From NCBI GenBank assembly GCA_947166355.1, contig CAMVDX010000001.1:372001-436000 (forward strand): 64,000 nt of DNA. Direction: 5' to 3'. The DNA is from an uncultured Treponema sp. (GTDB lineage: Bacteria > Spirochaetota > Spirochaetia > Treponematales > Treponemataceae). A model generated the notes under the pieces. That model was not told where the DNA came from. It was given only the letters and a program-made list of their open reading frames with translations, and searched no databases. A program made the translations under genes and the position numbers. Below, in pieces: positions 1-8,077 of this stretch; positions within the stretch are counted from its first letter, which is position 1, and each line of letters opens with the position of its first letter.

Positions 1-186
1 GCCGTAAAATTTCTTGTAAAAAAAAAATTTTGTCAGTTTTTGTATGAAAATTGCCAGTCAATTTACGGCTAAAACCATTTAATTTGTTTATTTTAGCCGT
101 AAAAGAGATTATTTTTTATTTCGTAAAACAGAATAGGAAGGAATATTTACGGCTAAATCCTTGCCTTTTATAATTTTTAGCCGTAG
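1..186. repeat. Cluster of alternating TTTACGGCTAAA inverted repeats
   Basis: The motif TTTACGGCTAAA or its complement occurs at 62-74, 91-103, 146-157 and 176-185, with a half copy (GCCGTAAA) at 1-8 whose partner would lie outside the window. Copies alternate in orientation, so 62-74 pairs with 91-103 over 13 bases and 146-157 pairs with 176-185. The stretch is otherwise AT-rich and holds no gene. It lies just 3' of the acetyltransferase gene (stop at 189). The hairpins could end or protect that transcript, or the motif could be a protein-binding site; the sequence does not decide. Confidence 0.75.
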
Positions 187-188
187 TG

Positions 189-683
189 TCAGAGTTCTTT
201 TATAAATCGAAGCTGCTTTTTATCATCAATATAGCCCTGGGCGCGGTAAAACTCGTGAGCCTGCTTTCGGCTTTCACCAGAATTAAGGCGCATGCTGCTC
301 GCCCCATTTTCGCGGGCCCATTCTTCTGCTCGCTTGAGCAAAGCAGAGCCGATTCCCTGCCTTCTGAAATCCGCATCTACCGCAATTCCCAGAATGTTTG
401 CCATAGTTGGGAAGTAGAGTACGTTATATTTTTCTACGTGGATTACGCCTGCGATGTGGGACGGCTTGATTTCAGAAGAGCCGTCATAGGAGCCGTCGAG
501 TGAATCGGTACATTCTGCATTTGCCTCAGCAACAAAAACAGCTTCCCGCGAATTATCCAGTCCCGCAAACTGTTTTTCAACAATCTCCAGCGTACATTCT
601 TCGTAACCCAGATCCTTGCGGAAAAGTTCATTCATTGCGGGAATGTCGCTGGCGGCGGCCTGTCGGATTTTTACTTTTTTCAT
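189..683 (-). CDS. GNAT family N-acetyltransferase
   Basis: This 164-residue protein has the GNAT fold signature: an N-terminal KIRQAAASDIPAMNELF start, and motif A (RRQGIGSALL, near residue 108) that binds the pyrophosphate of acetyl-CoA, followed by the EFYRAQGY motif B near the C-terminus. It should transfer an acetyl group to an amine; the acceptor cannot be read from sequence. A Shine-Dalgarno (AAAGGAAAA) precedes the ATG at 683. It is the last gene of a minus-strand operon, 12 nt after the radical SAM gene. Residues 57-70 form a Ser/Asp-rich loop between conserved strands that does not match any repeat family of this window. Confidence 0.85.
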   Translation of the reverse strand: MKKVKIRQAAASDIPAMNELFRKDLGYEECTLEIVEKQFAGLDNSREAVFVAEANAECTDSLDGSYDGSSEIKPSHIAGVIHVEKYNVLYFPTMANILGIAVDADFRRQGIGSALLKRAEEWARENGASSMRLNSGESRKQAHEFYRAQGYIDDKKQLRFIKEL

Positions 684-695
684 TGTATTTTCCTT

Positions 696-1826
696 TTATA
701 ATTTATGCTGGCAGTGCCAGATCGGCGTTGCAAGTTTATTACTAAACGGCTGCGGTCGGCGGAAATCCGGCAGCCAGCTTGTGTCATCTGTAAGCTCCTG
801 GTAGAAAAGGTATTCGAAGTCGTAGGCTTCTATCAGGTCGCGGATGTCGGCGTCTTCTTCGGTGGTGACGAGACGGTTTTCAATTGATGCCAGAGCGGCG
901 GTGCGGGCTGCGAGCCGGTCGGGGCTTTCATCGAAAGGCACCGGAGTGTATTGATTCATGAGGCTGATGATGGCGTGGCCGTCGGCATTTTCCTTGAGCC
1001 AGGCAAGAACATCTGCGGTTTCGGCAAAGTGGCCTGGCATAAAGAGGTGGCGCACAATTACTCCGGACAGCATTTTATCCCGCGGCTGACCCGGCTCTGC
1101 CCACTCTGCAGGTTTTGCATTCGGCGGCTCAGGAATCTCAGCAATGTCCAAAGGATTATTTTCTATCATCCATTTGATTGCGGTAGTGGAGACTTCGGGG
1201 TAGTCTGGTGCGGAAAAAAGTTTCTTTGAAAAAGCGCTGTCCAGAGTTTTCAAATCCGGAAGCCAGATTGTAACAAGCCCCTTCAAAAGCTCCAGCATTT
1301 CGACAGATTCATAAGCAGAAGAGTTCCAGCAGAAGGGAATAGTTACTCCGGCATCTCGGGCTGCGCGTAAGAACTCGGCTATTCGTGGAATATGATGACT
1401 TCCCGTAACAAGATTTATATTTTCTGCTCCGGCGGCCTGCAGACGCAGACAGATGTCCGTAAACTCGGCGCAGTCAACAGCCCGGCCAAATCCATCTTGA
1501 CTAATCTGATAGTTCTGACAGAAGGCACAGCGCAGAGTACAGCCGGTAAAAAAGATAGTCCCGCTTCCGCCGAAAACTGTTACAAGAGGTTCTTCGCCAA
1601 AGTGAAGGCCCGCAAAGGCAATGCGGAGGTCTGCCGGTTCGCGGCAAAAGCCGAGTGAACTGCGGTGGTTGAGTAGGTCAGAGACCGTATCGAAACCACA
1701 TTTCTGAGAGTCTGCGGTGGTTTCGATACGCCCTTGCGGGCACTCAACCACCGTACTTGCCGTACGATCGACTCCGCATTTTCTCGGGCATTGGCGGCAC
1801 TGTCTGTAGAACTCGATTGTTTCCAT
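696..1826 (-). CDS. Radical SAM protein, PflA-like, with a repeat-derived insertion
   Basis: This 376-residue protein belongs to the radical SAM enzymes related to pyruvate formate-lyase activase. The 4Fe-4S motif CxxxCxxC is at C96, C100 and C103 (TGCTLRCAFCQNY), and an N-terminal Cys-rich motif is at C10, C13, C17 and C61. Members of this family usually run CPRxCGVDR directly into LGFC. Here about 35 residues (roughly 22-57) separate the two parts. They are encoded by two type A palindromic repeats, 1716-1752 and 1664-1699, read in different frames (VVECPQGRIETT and GFDTVSDLLNH). The start overlaps the stop of the upstream gene by one base (TAATG), implying coupled translation. The substrate is unknown. 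Confidence 0.85.
   Translation of the reverse strand: METIEFYRQCRQCPRKCGVDRTASTVVECPQGRIETTADSQKCGFDTVSDLLNHRSSLGFCREPADLRIAFAGLHFGEEPLVTVFGGSGTIFFTGCTLRCAFCQNYQISQDGFGRAVDCAEFTDICLRLQAAGAENINLVTGSHHIPRIAEFLRAARDAGVTIPFCWNSSAYESVEMLELLKGLVTIWLPDLKTLDSAFSKKLFSAPDYPEVSTTAIKWMIENNPLDIAEIPEPPNAKPAEWAEPGQPRDKMLSGVIVRHLFMPGHFAETADVLAWLKENADGHAIISLMNQYTPVPFDESPDRLAARTAALASIENRLVTTEEDADIRDLIEAYDFEYLFYQELTDDTSWLPDFRRPQPFSNKLATPIWHCQHKL
1664..1699. repeat. Type A palindrome inside radical SAM gene, frame 2
   Basis: The element runs GGTGGTTGAG to TATCGAAACCAC. On the coding (minus) strand it is read as GFDTVSDLLNH, a different frame from the copy 16 nt away, and leaves the gene open. Confidence 0.9.
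1716..1752. repeat. Type A palindrome inside radical SAM gene, frame 1
   Basis: The element runs GGTGGTTTCGATACG to ACTCAACCACC with a CCCTTGCGGG central stem. On the coding strand it encodes VVECPQGRIETT, nearly the same peptide as the copy in the pseudouridine synthase at 3885-3924. Confidence 0.92.
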
Positions 1827-2230
1827 TAATACGCGCCCTTGCTCACTAGAATTTTCATCAAATCCTGAAGCACACCAACGTCAAGGTCTTCTGCTTCAAA
1901 GTTTACAAGGCGGCCAAATTCTTCCCAGTCTGAATCACTAACCAGCTCCTGATATTCATCACTGTTTTCAAGGAAGGCAAGATAAGCCGCAAGCCGGTTC
2001 TGGTTTTCTTCGTTCGGCTCCCAGGTCAAATCCGCCGCTCTGTAAATATATTCGTTTTCCCAATATTCAAAAATAGAATCCGCAAGTTCACCAACGGCAG
2101 CGGCATTTCGTTCAAAAAGTCTGCGCAAGTCATTTTTCACTCGTTCGTAACTGCTTTTCCCGCCGTTGTTCTGACGGTCGTGTTTGAGAGTCTTTTGCAT
2201 ATCAGAAAGAAATTTATTAATATCAGTCAT
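1826..2230 (-). CDS. Conserved hypothetical protein (134 aa)
   Basis: I do not recognise this acidic soluble protein of 134 residues. It has no signal peptide or membrane segment and is predicted largely helical, with many Glu, Asn and Leu residues and a long charged helix at the N-terminus (KFLSDMQKTLKHDRQ). It is the first gene of the operon with the radical SAM enzyme and the acetyltransferase, and its stop codon overlaps the start of the radical SAM gene (TAATG). No Shine-Dalgarno precedes the ATG; a TATACT hexamer ends 7 nt upstream, so the mRNA may be leaderless. Confidence 0.75.
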   Translation of the reverse strand: MTDINKFLSDMQKTLKHDRQNNGGKSSYERVKNDLRRLFERNAAAVGELADSIFEYWENEYIYRAADLTWEPNEENQNRLAAYLAFLENSDEYQELVSDSDWEEFGRLVNFEAEDLDVGVLQDLMKILVSKGAY

Positions 2231-2237
2231 GTTTTTG

Positions 2238-2266
2238 AGTATATCAATTTAGGAGGGGAAAGTCTT
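2238..2266 (-). promoter_or_regulatory. Promoter of the 134-aa gene operon, possibly leaderless
   Basis: On the minus strand TATACT (2238-2243) ends 7 nt before the ATG at 2230. A weak -35 (AAGACT, 2261-2266) lies 17 nt further up, within the edge of the type D repeat. No ribosome binding site is seen. Confidence 0.5.
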
Positions 2267-2384
2267 CCCCTGCGTCCGAGCCTCCTCACTCTGGTGGTTT
2301 CGATACGGCTTCGCCTACTCAACCACCGGCGTTGCGGTGTCTCGGACTACCCCTTCTAACGGGGCTGCCGCCCCGTAACGCCCC
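2252..2384. repeat. Type D repeat interrupted by a type A element
   Basis: The left module (AGGAGGGGAAAGTC, 2252 on) and the right module (ACCCCTTCTAACGGGG plus GCCCCGTAACGCCCC, to 2384) match the copy inside the NFACT gene at 35585-35700. The central part holds a complete type A palindrome at 2293-2327 that the NFACT copy lacks, so A was inserted into D or D was assembled around A. Confidence 0.8.
2293..2327. repeat. Type A palindrome nested in type D
   Basis: The element is GGTGGTTTCGATACGGCTTC to CTACTCAACCACC, 35 bp with conserved 7-bp arms. Confidence 0.9.
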
Positions 2385-2453
2385 GCTAACTTGCGCCAGA
2401 CTTTTTATAATGCGGAAGCCCTGTGAGCGAAACGTAGCAATCTATAATAATCC

Positions 2454-2482
2454 ATGACATACATCTGAATTGTTGTTATAAT
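2454..2482 (+). promoter_or_regulatory. Promoter of tatD-like gene, leaderless layout
   Basis: ATGACA (2454-2459), a 17-nt spacer and TATAAT (2477-2482) end 6 nt before the ATG at 2489. With the usual 6-7 nt distance, transcription would begin at or next to the start codon. No Shine-Dalgarno is present. Confidence 0.7.
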
Positions 2483-2488
2483 CACTCC

Positions 2489-3379
2489 ATGTTTTCAGAT
2501 ACACATTTTCATTTTAAAATGATGACAACCGAGCGCGGAGTGGACGGCGTAGAGGTCTTGTCTGCTATGGCGGCTCGTAACTGTTTTTTCGGACTTGATA
2601 TAGGAACTCACTGTGATGATTTAGCAGAGCGGCAGGCTTGCGTTGAACGGGCTGTGGCCGGGATGGCGGATAGTGCTATGGCTGCCCGGGCACGCGATTT
2701 TATGTATTTTAGCGCGGGAATCTGGCCGGATGTAGATGCAATTCATGACCGAGAAAATCAGGTGAAGCTTTTGCGGCAGTCTATTGATGTGGCTGCTTCA
2801 GGCGGAGACCATGATACTCTTCACCGCCGTGTTGTTGCACTAGGTGAGTGCGGACTCGATCATCACTGGAACCCGGAAGGTGCAGACGGCCGCTGTGAGA
2901 ATGATTTTGATGAAGCAACTTACCGCGGCGAGCGGGAAATGTTTGAGGCTCAGCTTGAGCTTGCTCGTGAACTTAAACTTCCGGTAATTGTGCACAGCCG
3001 TGACGCTTTTGAAGACTCCCTCGAATGTATCAAAAACATCGGCTACGATAATGGAATCATTCACTGCTACAGCTACGGAATTGATGAAGCTCGTGCCTTT
3101 CTTGACCGAGGCTGGTATATAGCTTTTGGCGGAGCAATTACTTATAACAAAAAAGCAAAGCTTGAAGCAATTAAAGAGCTTTTGAAGTTTGTTCCTGCTG
3201 ACCGCTTTTTGTGTGAAACAGATGCACCTTACCTTGCGCCGGTGCCATTGCGCGGCACTGTAAATACTCCGGTAAATGTTGAGCATGTTTATAATTTTGC
3301 GGCGGAGGTTCGGGGAGTATCGCCGGAAGAACTAAGTAATCTTGTGGATGAGAATATAAAGAAATTGTTTAGAATTTAA
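2489..3379 (+). CDS. TatD family metal-dependent hydrolase/DNase
   Basis: This 296-residue protein has the TatD amidohydrolase-fold metal sites: THFHF at residues 5-9, GECGLD with Glu120, VIVHSRDAF near 167, IIHCYS near 193 and the late FLCETDAPYLAP motif near 240. TatD enzymes are two-metal nucleases acting in the cytoplasm on DNA (3'-5' exonuclease or AP repair). Length is slightly above the usual 260, with extra residues around 85-115. The gene stands alone and its own promoter predicts a leaderless transcript. A type A repeat begins 2 nt after the stop codon. Confidence 0.9.
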   Translation: MFSDTHFHFKMMTTERGVDGVEVLSAMAARNCFFGLDIGTHCDDLAERQACVERAVAGMADSAMAARARDFMYFSAGIWPDVDAIHDRENQVKLLRQSIDVAASGGDHDTLHRRVVALGECGLDHHWNPEGADGRCENDFDEATYRGEREMFEAQLELARELKLPVIVHSRDAFEDSLECIKNIGYDNGIIHCYSYGIDEARAFLDRGWYIAFGGAITYNKKAKLEAIKELLKFVPADRFLCETDAPYLAPVPLRGTVNTPVNVEHVYNFAAEVRGVSPEELSNLVDENIKKLFRI

Positions 3380-3381
3380 CC

Positions 3382-3484
3382 GGTGGTTGAGTGGCGCGAA
3401 GCGTTGTATGCATCGTGCGCGCAAGCGCACTAGAAAATAATTTCCTTGAATGCAAACGACACGAAGTGTCGTATCGAAACCACC
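3382..3484. repeat. Long type A palindrome after tatD-like gene
   Basis: The element is 103 bp and has the standard ends (GGTGGTTGAG and TATCGAAACCACC) but an enlarged core with nested small stems such as CGACACGAAGTGTCG. Confidence 0.85.
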
Positions 3485-3511
3485 TGGAAATAGAACATTT
3501 CCGAGGTCTGC

Positions 3512-3547
3512 GGTGCTTTCGATACAGCCTTCGGCTTACTCAACCAC
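3512..3547. repeat. Type A palindrome supplying the pseudouridine synthase stop
   Basis: GGTGCTTTCGATACAG to ACTCAACCACC. On the minus strand its GGTGGTTGA reads Gly-Gly-stop, so the C-terminus of the convergent pseudouridine synthase gene is made by the repeat. Confidence 0.85.
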
Positions 3548-4175
3548 CGAGCACCGATTGTTTTTCTTCTTCAGTCATTTCCCGCCACTGTCCGGGTTCA
3601 AGGTCTTCTGGCAGCGTCAGGCTGCCGATTGCAATTCTTTCTAATTCAAGTACCTCATTTTCCAGGGTGCGGAAAATCCGGCGGACTTCGTGGAACTTTC
3701 CTTCGAGCACGGTGATTTTACAAACATCAGATGATTCAAAAATCAGACTGGCTGGCAGGGCTTTCTGCTCGGCATATTTTTTTTCGGGAGGGAGGACCAG
3801 GCCGGTGGCGGCGCGGCTTATATAGAATTTCTGATTTTCTGGAGAGACCGGCACTGCAAGTTTTGCCCGATAGGTTTTTGATATGGTGGTTTCGGTACGC
3901 CCGCTTTGCGGGCACTCAACCACCGAGCCGGAAGTAATCCTGTTTGAAAATTTTCCGTCGTTAGTCAGTAATAACAGCCCGCTTGTGTCGCAGTCAAGTC
4001 TGCCAACCGTATGCATGCGGCAGCCGCGCGGAGCTCCGTTTACCAGCTTTTGCAGTTCCGGCGTTAAAAGCTCATAAACAGTTTTATGAGAATCCGAAGC
4101 CGCAGAACACACATAACCGCAGGGTTTATTCATTATGAGGTAATAGTACTGTGAAGGTTTTGTGCATTTTCTCAC
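3540..4175 (-). CDS. RluE-like 23S rRNA pseudouridine synthase (RsuA family)
   Basis: The protein converts a uridine in rRNA to pseudouridine. The catalytic-Asp motif GRLDCDTSGLLLLTNDG is clear, followed by SKTYRAKL and GKFHEVRRIF. An upstream ATG at 4307 would overlap the methyltransferase by 104 nt and add a poorly conserved segment. I prefer the GTG at 4175, which has GGAG 7 nt upstream and lies just after the methyltransferase stop. This gives 211 residues with no S4 domain, as in RluE. A type A repeat (3885-3924) inserts VVECPQSGRTETT after the NDGKFSNRITS segment, and a second repeat supplies the stop codon. It is third in an operon with the EEP and methyltransferase genes. Confidence 0.85.
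   Translation of the reverse strand: MRKCTKPSQYYYLIMNKPCGYVCSAASDSHKTVYELLTPELQKLVNGAPRGCRMHTVGRLDCDTSGLLLLTNDGKFSNRITSGSVVECPQSGRTETTISKTYRAKLAVPVSPENQKFYISRAATGLVLPPEKKYAEQKALPASLIFESSDVCKITVLEGKFHEVRRIFRTLENEVLELERIAIGSLTLPEDLEPGQWREMTEEEKQSVLGG
3885..3924. repeat. Type A palindrome inside the pseudouridine synthase gene
   Basis: The 40-bp element has a CCCGCTTTGCGGG central stem and is read on the minus strand as VVECPQSGRTETT. The frame and peptide match the copy at 1716-1752. Confidence 0.92.
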
Positions 4176-4203
4176 AGCTGGACTCCGCGGGCAAATCTTT
4201 CGC

Positions 4204-5172
4204 TTATTTCTTTTGCAAGGCCGCAGTATTTCTTTCCCAGAAAACTCCGTCGCTATAGCCCTGAATTGATTTATCAGTTTCTGCAAGCTCAAGTCTTTTT
4301 TCTGCAAGCAGACAGTATTCTTCGCTAAGTTCTATTCCGCACCAGTGGCGTCCAAGCTTTTTTGCAGTAACGCTTGCAGTTCCGCTTCCGAGGAAAGGAT
4401 CAAAAACAACATCACCCGGTTTAGAAGAAGCCAGAATCAGTTTTGCATAAAGCTTTTCGGGTTTCTGGGTCGGATGGTCTGTGTTTTCCGGCATAGACCA
4501 GAAGGGCACGCTTATATCATCCCAAAAATTAGAAGGGCATGTTAGACGAAACTTACCGTCTTCGCTGTCATCCCAGTCCTTAGGCTTTCCGCCGGCTCCT
4601 CCTTCTCTGTAAGGTGCAATTACCCGGCGTTTAATTTTTACGGCTTCTAAATCAAAATAATAATCGTCAGGATTTTTTACAGCAAACCAGATATCTTCCA
4701 TTCCATTTTTCCAGTTAGCTTTTGCACCGCGGCCTTTTTCTCGCTGCCAGGTAATACGATTTAAAATCGTAAGCTCCTGTTCAAGCACCCGCTGCAAGGC
4801 GGAAGTACATTTCCAGTCACCGCACATATAAAGTGAGCCGTTCGGTTTAAGCTTACGGCAGACTAGAGGAAACCACGACATCAAGTAATCTTCATAGGCA
4901 GAATCTTTTCGTTCGTTAAAAATCTTACCGCCGAAATTTTTTGTAAGATTATATGGCGGGTCAATAATTATAAGGTCGGCAAATTCATCTGGAAGATACG
5001 GGAGGGCTGCAAGTAAATCAGAATTTATTGTGCGGTCGAGGACTGCGGTCATTTCGACAGGCTCAATGGCCGCCCCCGCAGGGACCGTAACAAGTCGTTC
5101 ACGCAGCCTGTCTCTTTCGCTGTCATCCAGTGTAATTGTCCTGTTTCTTCCAGCACGGATTTTTTCTTCCAT
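4204..5172 (-). CDS. Orphan DNA methyltransferase (DPPY type, beta class)
   Basis: This 322-residue protein is an amino-methyltransferase acting on adenine N6 or cytosine N4. The catalytic DPPYNL motif (in LIIIDPPYNL) comes before the SAM-binding FDPFLGSGT motif, the order of the beta class, and HPTQKPEKL precedes it. The middle region, about 130-220, would hold the target recognition domain. No restriction endonuclease is nearby, so it is an orphan, perhaps with a regulatory role; its target site cannot be read. Near the N-terminus the segment IEPVEMT comes from a short type A repeat (5047-5071). The stop is followed 28 nt later by the pseudouridine synthase start. Confidence 0.88.
   Translation of the reverse strand: MEEKIRAGRNRTITLDDSERDRLRERLVTVPAGAAIEPVEMTAVLDRTINSDLLAALPYLPDEFADLIIIDPPYNLTKNFGGKIFNERKDSAYEDYLMSWFPLVCRKLKPNGSLYMCGDWKCTSALQRVLEQELTILNRITWQREKGRGAKANWKNGMEDIWFAVKNPDDYYFDLEAVKIKRRVIAPYREGGAGGKPKDWDDSEDGKFRLTCPSNFWDDISVPFWSMPENTDHPTQKPEKLYAKLILASSKPGDVVFDPFLGSGTASVTAKKLGRHWCGIELSEEYCLLAEKRLELAETDKSIQGYSDGVFWERNTAALQKK
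5047..5071. repeat. Short type A palindrome inside methyltransferase gene
   Basis: This 25-bp element has the core TTCGACAGGCTCAA. Its outer arms are GGTCATT and AATGGCC rather than GGTGGTT and AACCACC; both arms changed and pairing was kept (with G-T wobbles). It is read as AIEPVEMT. Confidence 0.75.
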
Positions 5173-5185
5173 AATTTATTTTTCT

Positions 5186-6262
5186 TTACTTCAATATAAA
5201 ATTCATAAAAACAGGATTATGATCCGAGTTCTCAAAATCCTCATCAATAACATTAATAGACAATTTCTCAATGTTAGGCGAAATAATAAATCCATCGATT
5301 ACGTGATACTGCCAGTTATGCGCAGCCGCATCAGCGTCATTATAAGGACGAGCATTCGCCCGACATGTCGGCTTAGAATCATCAAAAACAAACTGCCAGC
5401 CGTCATCAAGCATATCCTTATCAAGCTGCCCCGGAAGCCAGCCGTCAGTCCATACAGGACCAAAACTGTCAGAACCTGGAAACCTCTGATTAAAGTCGCC
5501 GCCGGCAATTACATAATTCCCCTTTGCATATTCCGCATCAATAAATTCTTTAAGAGCCTTAGTCTGTGCAATTTTTCCTTCACCGCTGTCAAAGGCTTCA
5601 AGATGAAAGTTTGCAAGTACAAGCTCGCGGCCAGAATCACCGCCATTTTCATAAACAGGAATGCGGCTTATAATCATACATCTTTTTAGATTTGCAATGC
5701 GAATCGGCCACTTAAAAGGCACCGGCAAAGAAACTCTCTGCGCACCGGAAGTCTCAAAAGAAGTAAAGGTTGCAACCCCGCTTCCCATTTTTCCAATCGT
5801 TGGCAGCGGAAACGGAACATAAATACATTTATAGTTGTATGCAAATGCACCAGCTTTTCCGGTAAAGCTTTTTATTGCTTCATACTGATTAATATTCCAG
5901 GTACGTTTTGATTTAATATCAATTTCCTGTGTAAAAAGAATGTCAGAAGGATGAGAACCAATTGTACTTCTGATTCCCTTGAAATATTTTTCAACTACAG
6001 CTTTAGAATCAGGACGGACTTTTGTTCCTCCATCCATAAAAAAATCTTCGTCTTTACCGAGCCCCGCATAACCAATATTCCAGCTTAAAATCGAATAAGC
6101 TTTGCCGGGAATCAGCATTTCTTTTCCACTTGTAAAAGGAACGTTTTCAACAGGCTTTGGTCTGTATTCTACAATAGTCAAAAAAAGAATAAAAAGAATT
6201 GCAAATAAAATAACGGCACCAATTACAGCGGCCGGAATAATCAAAAAAAGCTTTCGTTTCAT
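5186..6262 (-). CDS. Endonuclease/exonuclease/phosphatase family protein, membrane-anchored
   Basis: This 358-residue protein has an N-terminal hydrophobic helix (about residues 5-30), then an EEP domain: ILSWNIGYAG (metal-site Asn), LFTQEID (metal Glu), VLANFHLEA, VIAGGDFNQRFPG and the terminal SDHNPVF motif with the catalytic Asp-His pair. EEP enzymes hydrolyse phosphodiesters in nucleic acids, lipids or inositol phosphates. The membrane anchor puts the domain outside the cytoplasm, so a phospholipid or extracellular nucleic acid is a fair guess. It is first in an operon with the methyltransferase (13 nt gap). TATAAT ends 8 nt before the ATG with no Shine-Dalgarno. Confidence 0.85.
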   Translation of the reverse strand: MKRKLFLIIPAAVIGAVILFAILFILFLTIVEYRPKPVENVPFTSGKEMLIPGKAYSILSWNIGYAGLGKDEDFFMDGGTKVRPDSKAVVEKYFKGIRSTIGSHPSDILFTQEIDIKSKRTWNINQYEAIKSFTGKAGAFAYNYKCIYVPFPLPTIGKMGSGVATFTSFETSGAQRVSLPVPFKWPIRIANLKRCMIISRIPVYENGGDSGRELVLANFHLEAFDSGEGKIAQTKALKEFIDAEYAKGNYVIAGGDFNQRFPGSDSFGPVWTDGWLPGQLDKDMLDDGWQFVFDDSKPTCRANARPYNDADAAAHNWQYHVIDGFIISPNIEKLSINVIDEDFENSDHNPVFMNFILK

Positions 6263-6319
6263 AATGATTAATTATATCACAAAAAACTTGCATTATAGAA
6301 TGAAAAAATGGTTATTTTT

Positions 6320-6348
6320 TTTACAATCTTAAAAAATAGGTATATAAT
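6320..6348 (+). promoter_or_regulatory. Promoter of HD-GYP gene, leaderless layout
   Basis: TTTACA (6320-6325), a 17-nt spacer and TATAAT (6343-6348) end 6 nt before the ATG at 6355. The six intervening bases are all A. Confidence 0.75.
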
Positions 6349-6354
6349 AAAAAA

Positions 6355-8073
6355 ATGGTATTAAAAGTAATCTATCTTTGTTTGTTCTTTCTTTCATTTC
6401 TCGAACTGACTCTTTTTTATGAAATTACTTCAAATAAAATAAATAAACACTATCTTCTTTTATATTTCACGACAATAGTTTCCAATTTCGGTTATGCTAT
6501 GTCCATTTTTGCAACCTCGCTGGAAGCTGCAATGTGTGGAGATTTACTTTCATATATCGGCAGCATATTTACAATCTATTTTATGCTCGTTGTCGTTGTA
6601 GATATGTGTAACAAAAGATTTTTTATTCCACTGAGAGTTTCACTGCTTGTTTCGGCAATTGTCATAAGCATACTGATTGCAACAACTCGCGACACAAATC
6701 TGTTTTTCAGTCAGCCGTATATCGTTCAGGAGCACGGCCTTACTATCGTAAAATATAAGCTTGGGCCTGGAATGATTTATTACATCTTCTATCTTGCTAC
6801 AATTAACATTTCTGCAATGGTGATGGTAGTTACTACAATTTTCAGCAAGAAACGGGTTTCGAAAAGGACTCTTCAGTTTCTTTTACTGACGCTGATTATC
6901 GGAACGCTATTTTATGTGATTCCGCTTGCGCTTGGAGTAACTATAAATTTTATGCCGTTCATCTATGTTTTAATGGAATCCTTTTTTATCTATGTTTCGA
7001 CAAGGGCAAATACCTACGACATCTCAAACAATTTAATGAATGTCTACAAAACCCGCGGAGGTTACGGTTACATTGCCTTTGATAAACGAAAGCATCTGCT
7101 CGGCTGTGATGAATTTGCACTTAAGATTTTACCTGATTTAGAAAAGATTCCAATTGATTCAACAATTCCTGCTTCTTATACAGATGTAATTCAGAAATTA
7201 CATTATAAAGATCCATCATGGGATTGGGATGAAAACTGTAACAAAGACTTTGTTATTCTTGCGGAAGAAAAAACGGCTATAGGTACTATTCATCATATTT
7301 CCGCTAACTCTTCTACAGGAAATTATATCGGCTATCTGATTGAGCTGCGTGACGATACGGAACAGCATCAATATATAAAAGGAATCAATTCCTATAATAA
7401 GGAGCTCACTCGCCTCGTCACTGAGAAAACTCGTCAGATCACAGACATGCAGGATTCTATTATCAAAGGCATGGCAATTATGATTGAAAGCCGCGACAAC
7501 AGTACCGGAGATCATATTCTGCGTACGAGCGACTGTATTCAGATTTTTGCTGATGAGCTTTTGAAACACAAAGAGATTTCGCAGATTACGCCGGAATTCT
7601 GCAAGCTTCTTGTAAAGGCTGCCCCTATGCATGATTTGGGAAAAATCTCTGTTGATGATTCTATTTTGAGAAAACCAGGAAAGTTTACGCCAGAAGAATA
7701 CGAGATTATGAAATGTCATGCAGCTGAGGGAGCAAAGATTGTTAAAAAAATCCTCAATGAAACTACAGACCAGAGTTTTAAATGTATTGCTATAAATATA
7801 GCTCATTATCATCATGAAAAATGGAACGGTGAGGGGTATCCGGAACATCTACAGGGAAATGCTATTCCTCTGGAAGCAAGAATTATGGCGCTTGCTGATG
7901 TTTTTGATGCGCTAGTAAGTAAACGCTGTTATAAAGAAGCAAAATCTTTTGATGAAGCTTTTGAGATTATAAAGAAAGATCTCGGAAAACACTTTGATCC
8001 TGTAATCGGAAAGATTTTTATAGACTGCCGCCCGCAGCTGGAAAAATATTATAGTTCAACGTTACGGGATTAA
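6355..8073 (+). CDS. HD-GYP domain protein with N-terminal 7TM sensor
   Basis: This 572-residue protein is a probable cyclic-di-GMP phosphodiesterase. Residues 1-215 hold about seven membrane helices like the histidine-kinase 7TM sensor. A PAS-like segment spans about 230-340 and a short coiled coil 345-370. The HD-GYP domain has MHDLGKI with His426-Asp427, HHEKWNGEGYP at 486-496 and ALADVFDALVSKR after it; all signature residues are present, so it should be active. c-di-GMP breakdown would affect motility and attachment. It is divergent from the EEP gene and monocistronic. A type E repeat follows the stop codon by 4 nt. Confidence 0.9.
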   Translation: MVLKVIYLCLFFLSFLELTLFYEITSNKINKHYLLLYFTTIVSNFGYAMSIFATSLEAAMCGDLLSYIGSIFTIYFMLVVVVDMCNKRFFIPLRVSLLVSAIVISILIATTRDTNLFFSQPYIVQEHGLTIVKYKLGPGMIYYIFYLATINISAMVMVVTTIFSKKRVSKRTLQFLLLTLIIGTLFYVIPLALGVTINFMPFIYVLMESFFIYVSTRANTYDISNNLMNVYKTRGGYGYIAFDKRKHLLGCDEFALKILPDLEKIPIDSTIPASYTDVIQKLHYKDPSWDWDENCNKDFVILAEEKTAIGTIHHISANSSTGNYIGYLIELRDDTEQHQYIKGINSYNKELTRLVTEKTRQITDMQDSIIKGMAIMIESRDNSTGDHILRTSDCIQIFADELLKHKEISQITPEFCKLLVKAAPMHDLGKISVDDSILRKPGKFTPEEYEIMKCHAAEGAKIVKKILNETTDQSFKCIAINIAHYHHEKWNGEGYPEHLQGNAIPLEARIMALADVFDALVSKRCYKEAKSFDEAFEIIKKDLGKHFDPVIGKIFIDCRPQLEKYYSSTLRD

Positions 8074-8077
8074 GGTA

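Noticed and set aside
4176..4307. ATG start of the pseudouridine synthase at 4307
   Set aside because: It would overlap the methyltransferase by 104 nt and adds residues unlike an S4 domain; the GTG at 4175 has a Shine-Dalgarno.
5030..5689. 219-codon plus-strand frame opposite the methyltransferase and EEP genes
   Set aside because: It lies antisense to two well-supported genes and its translation has no family features.
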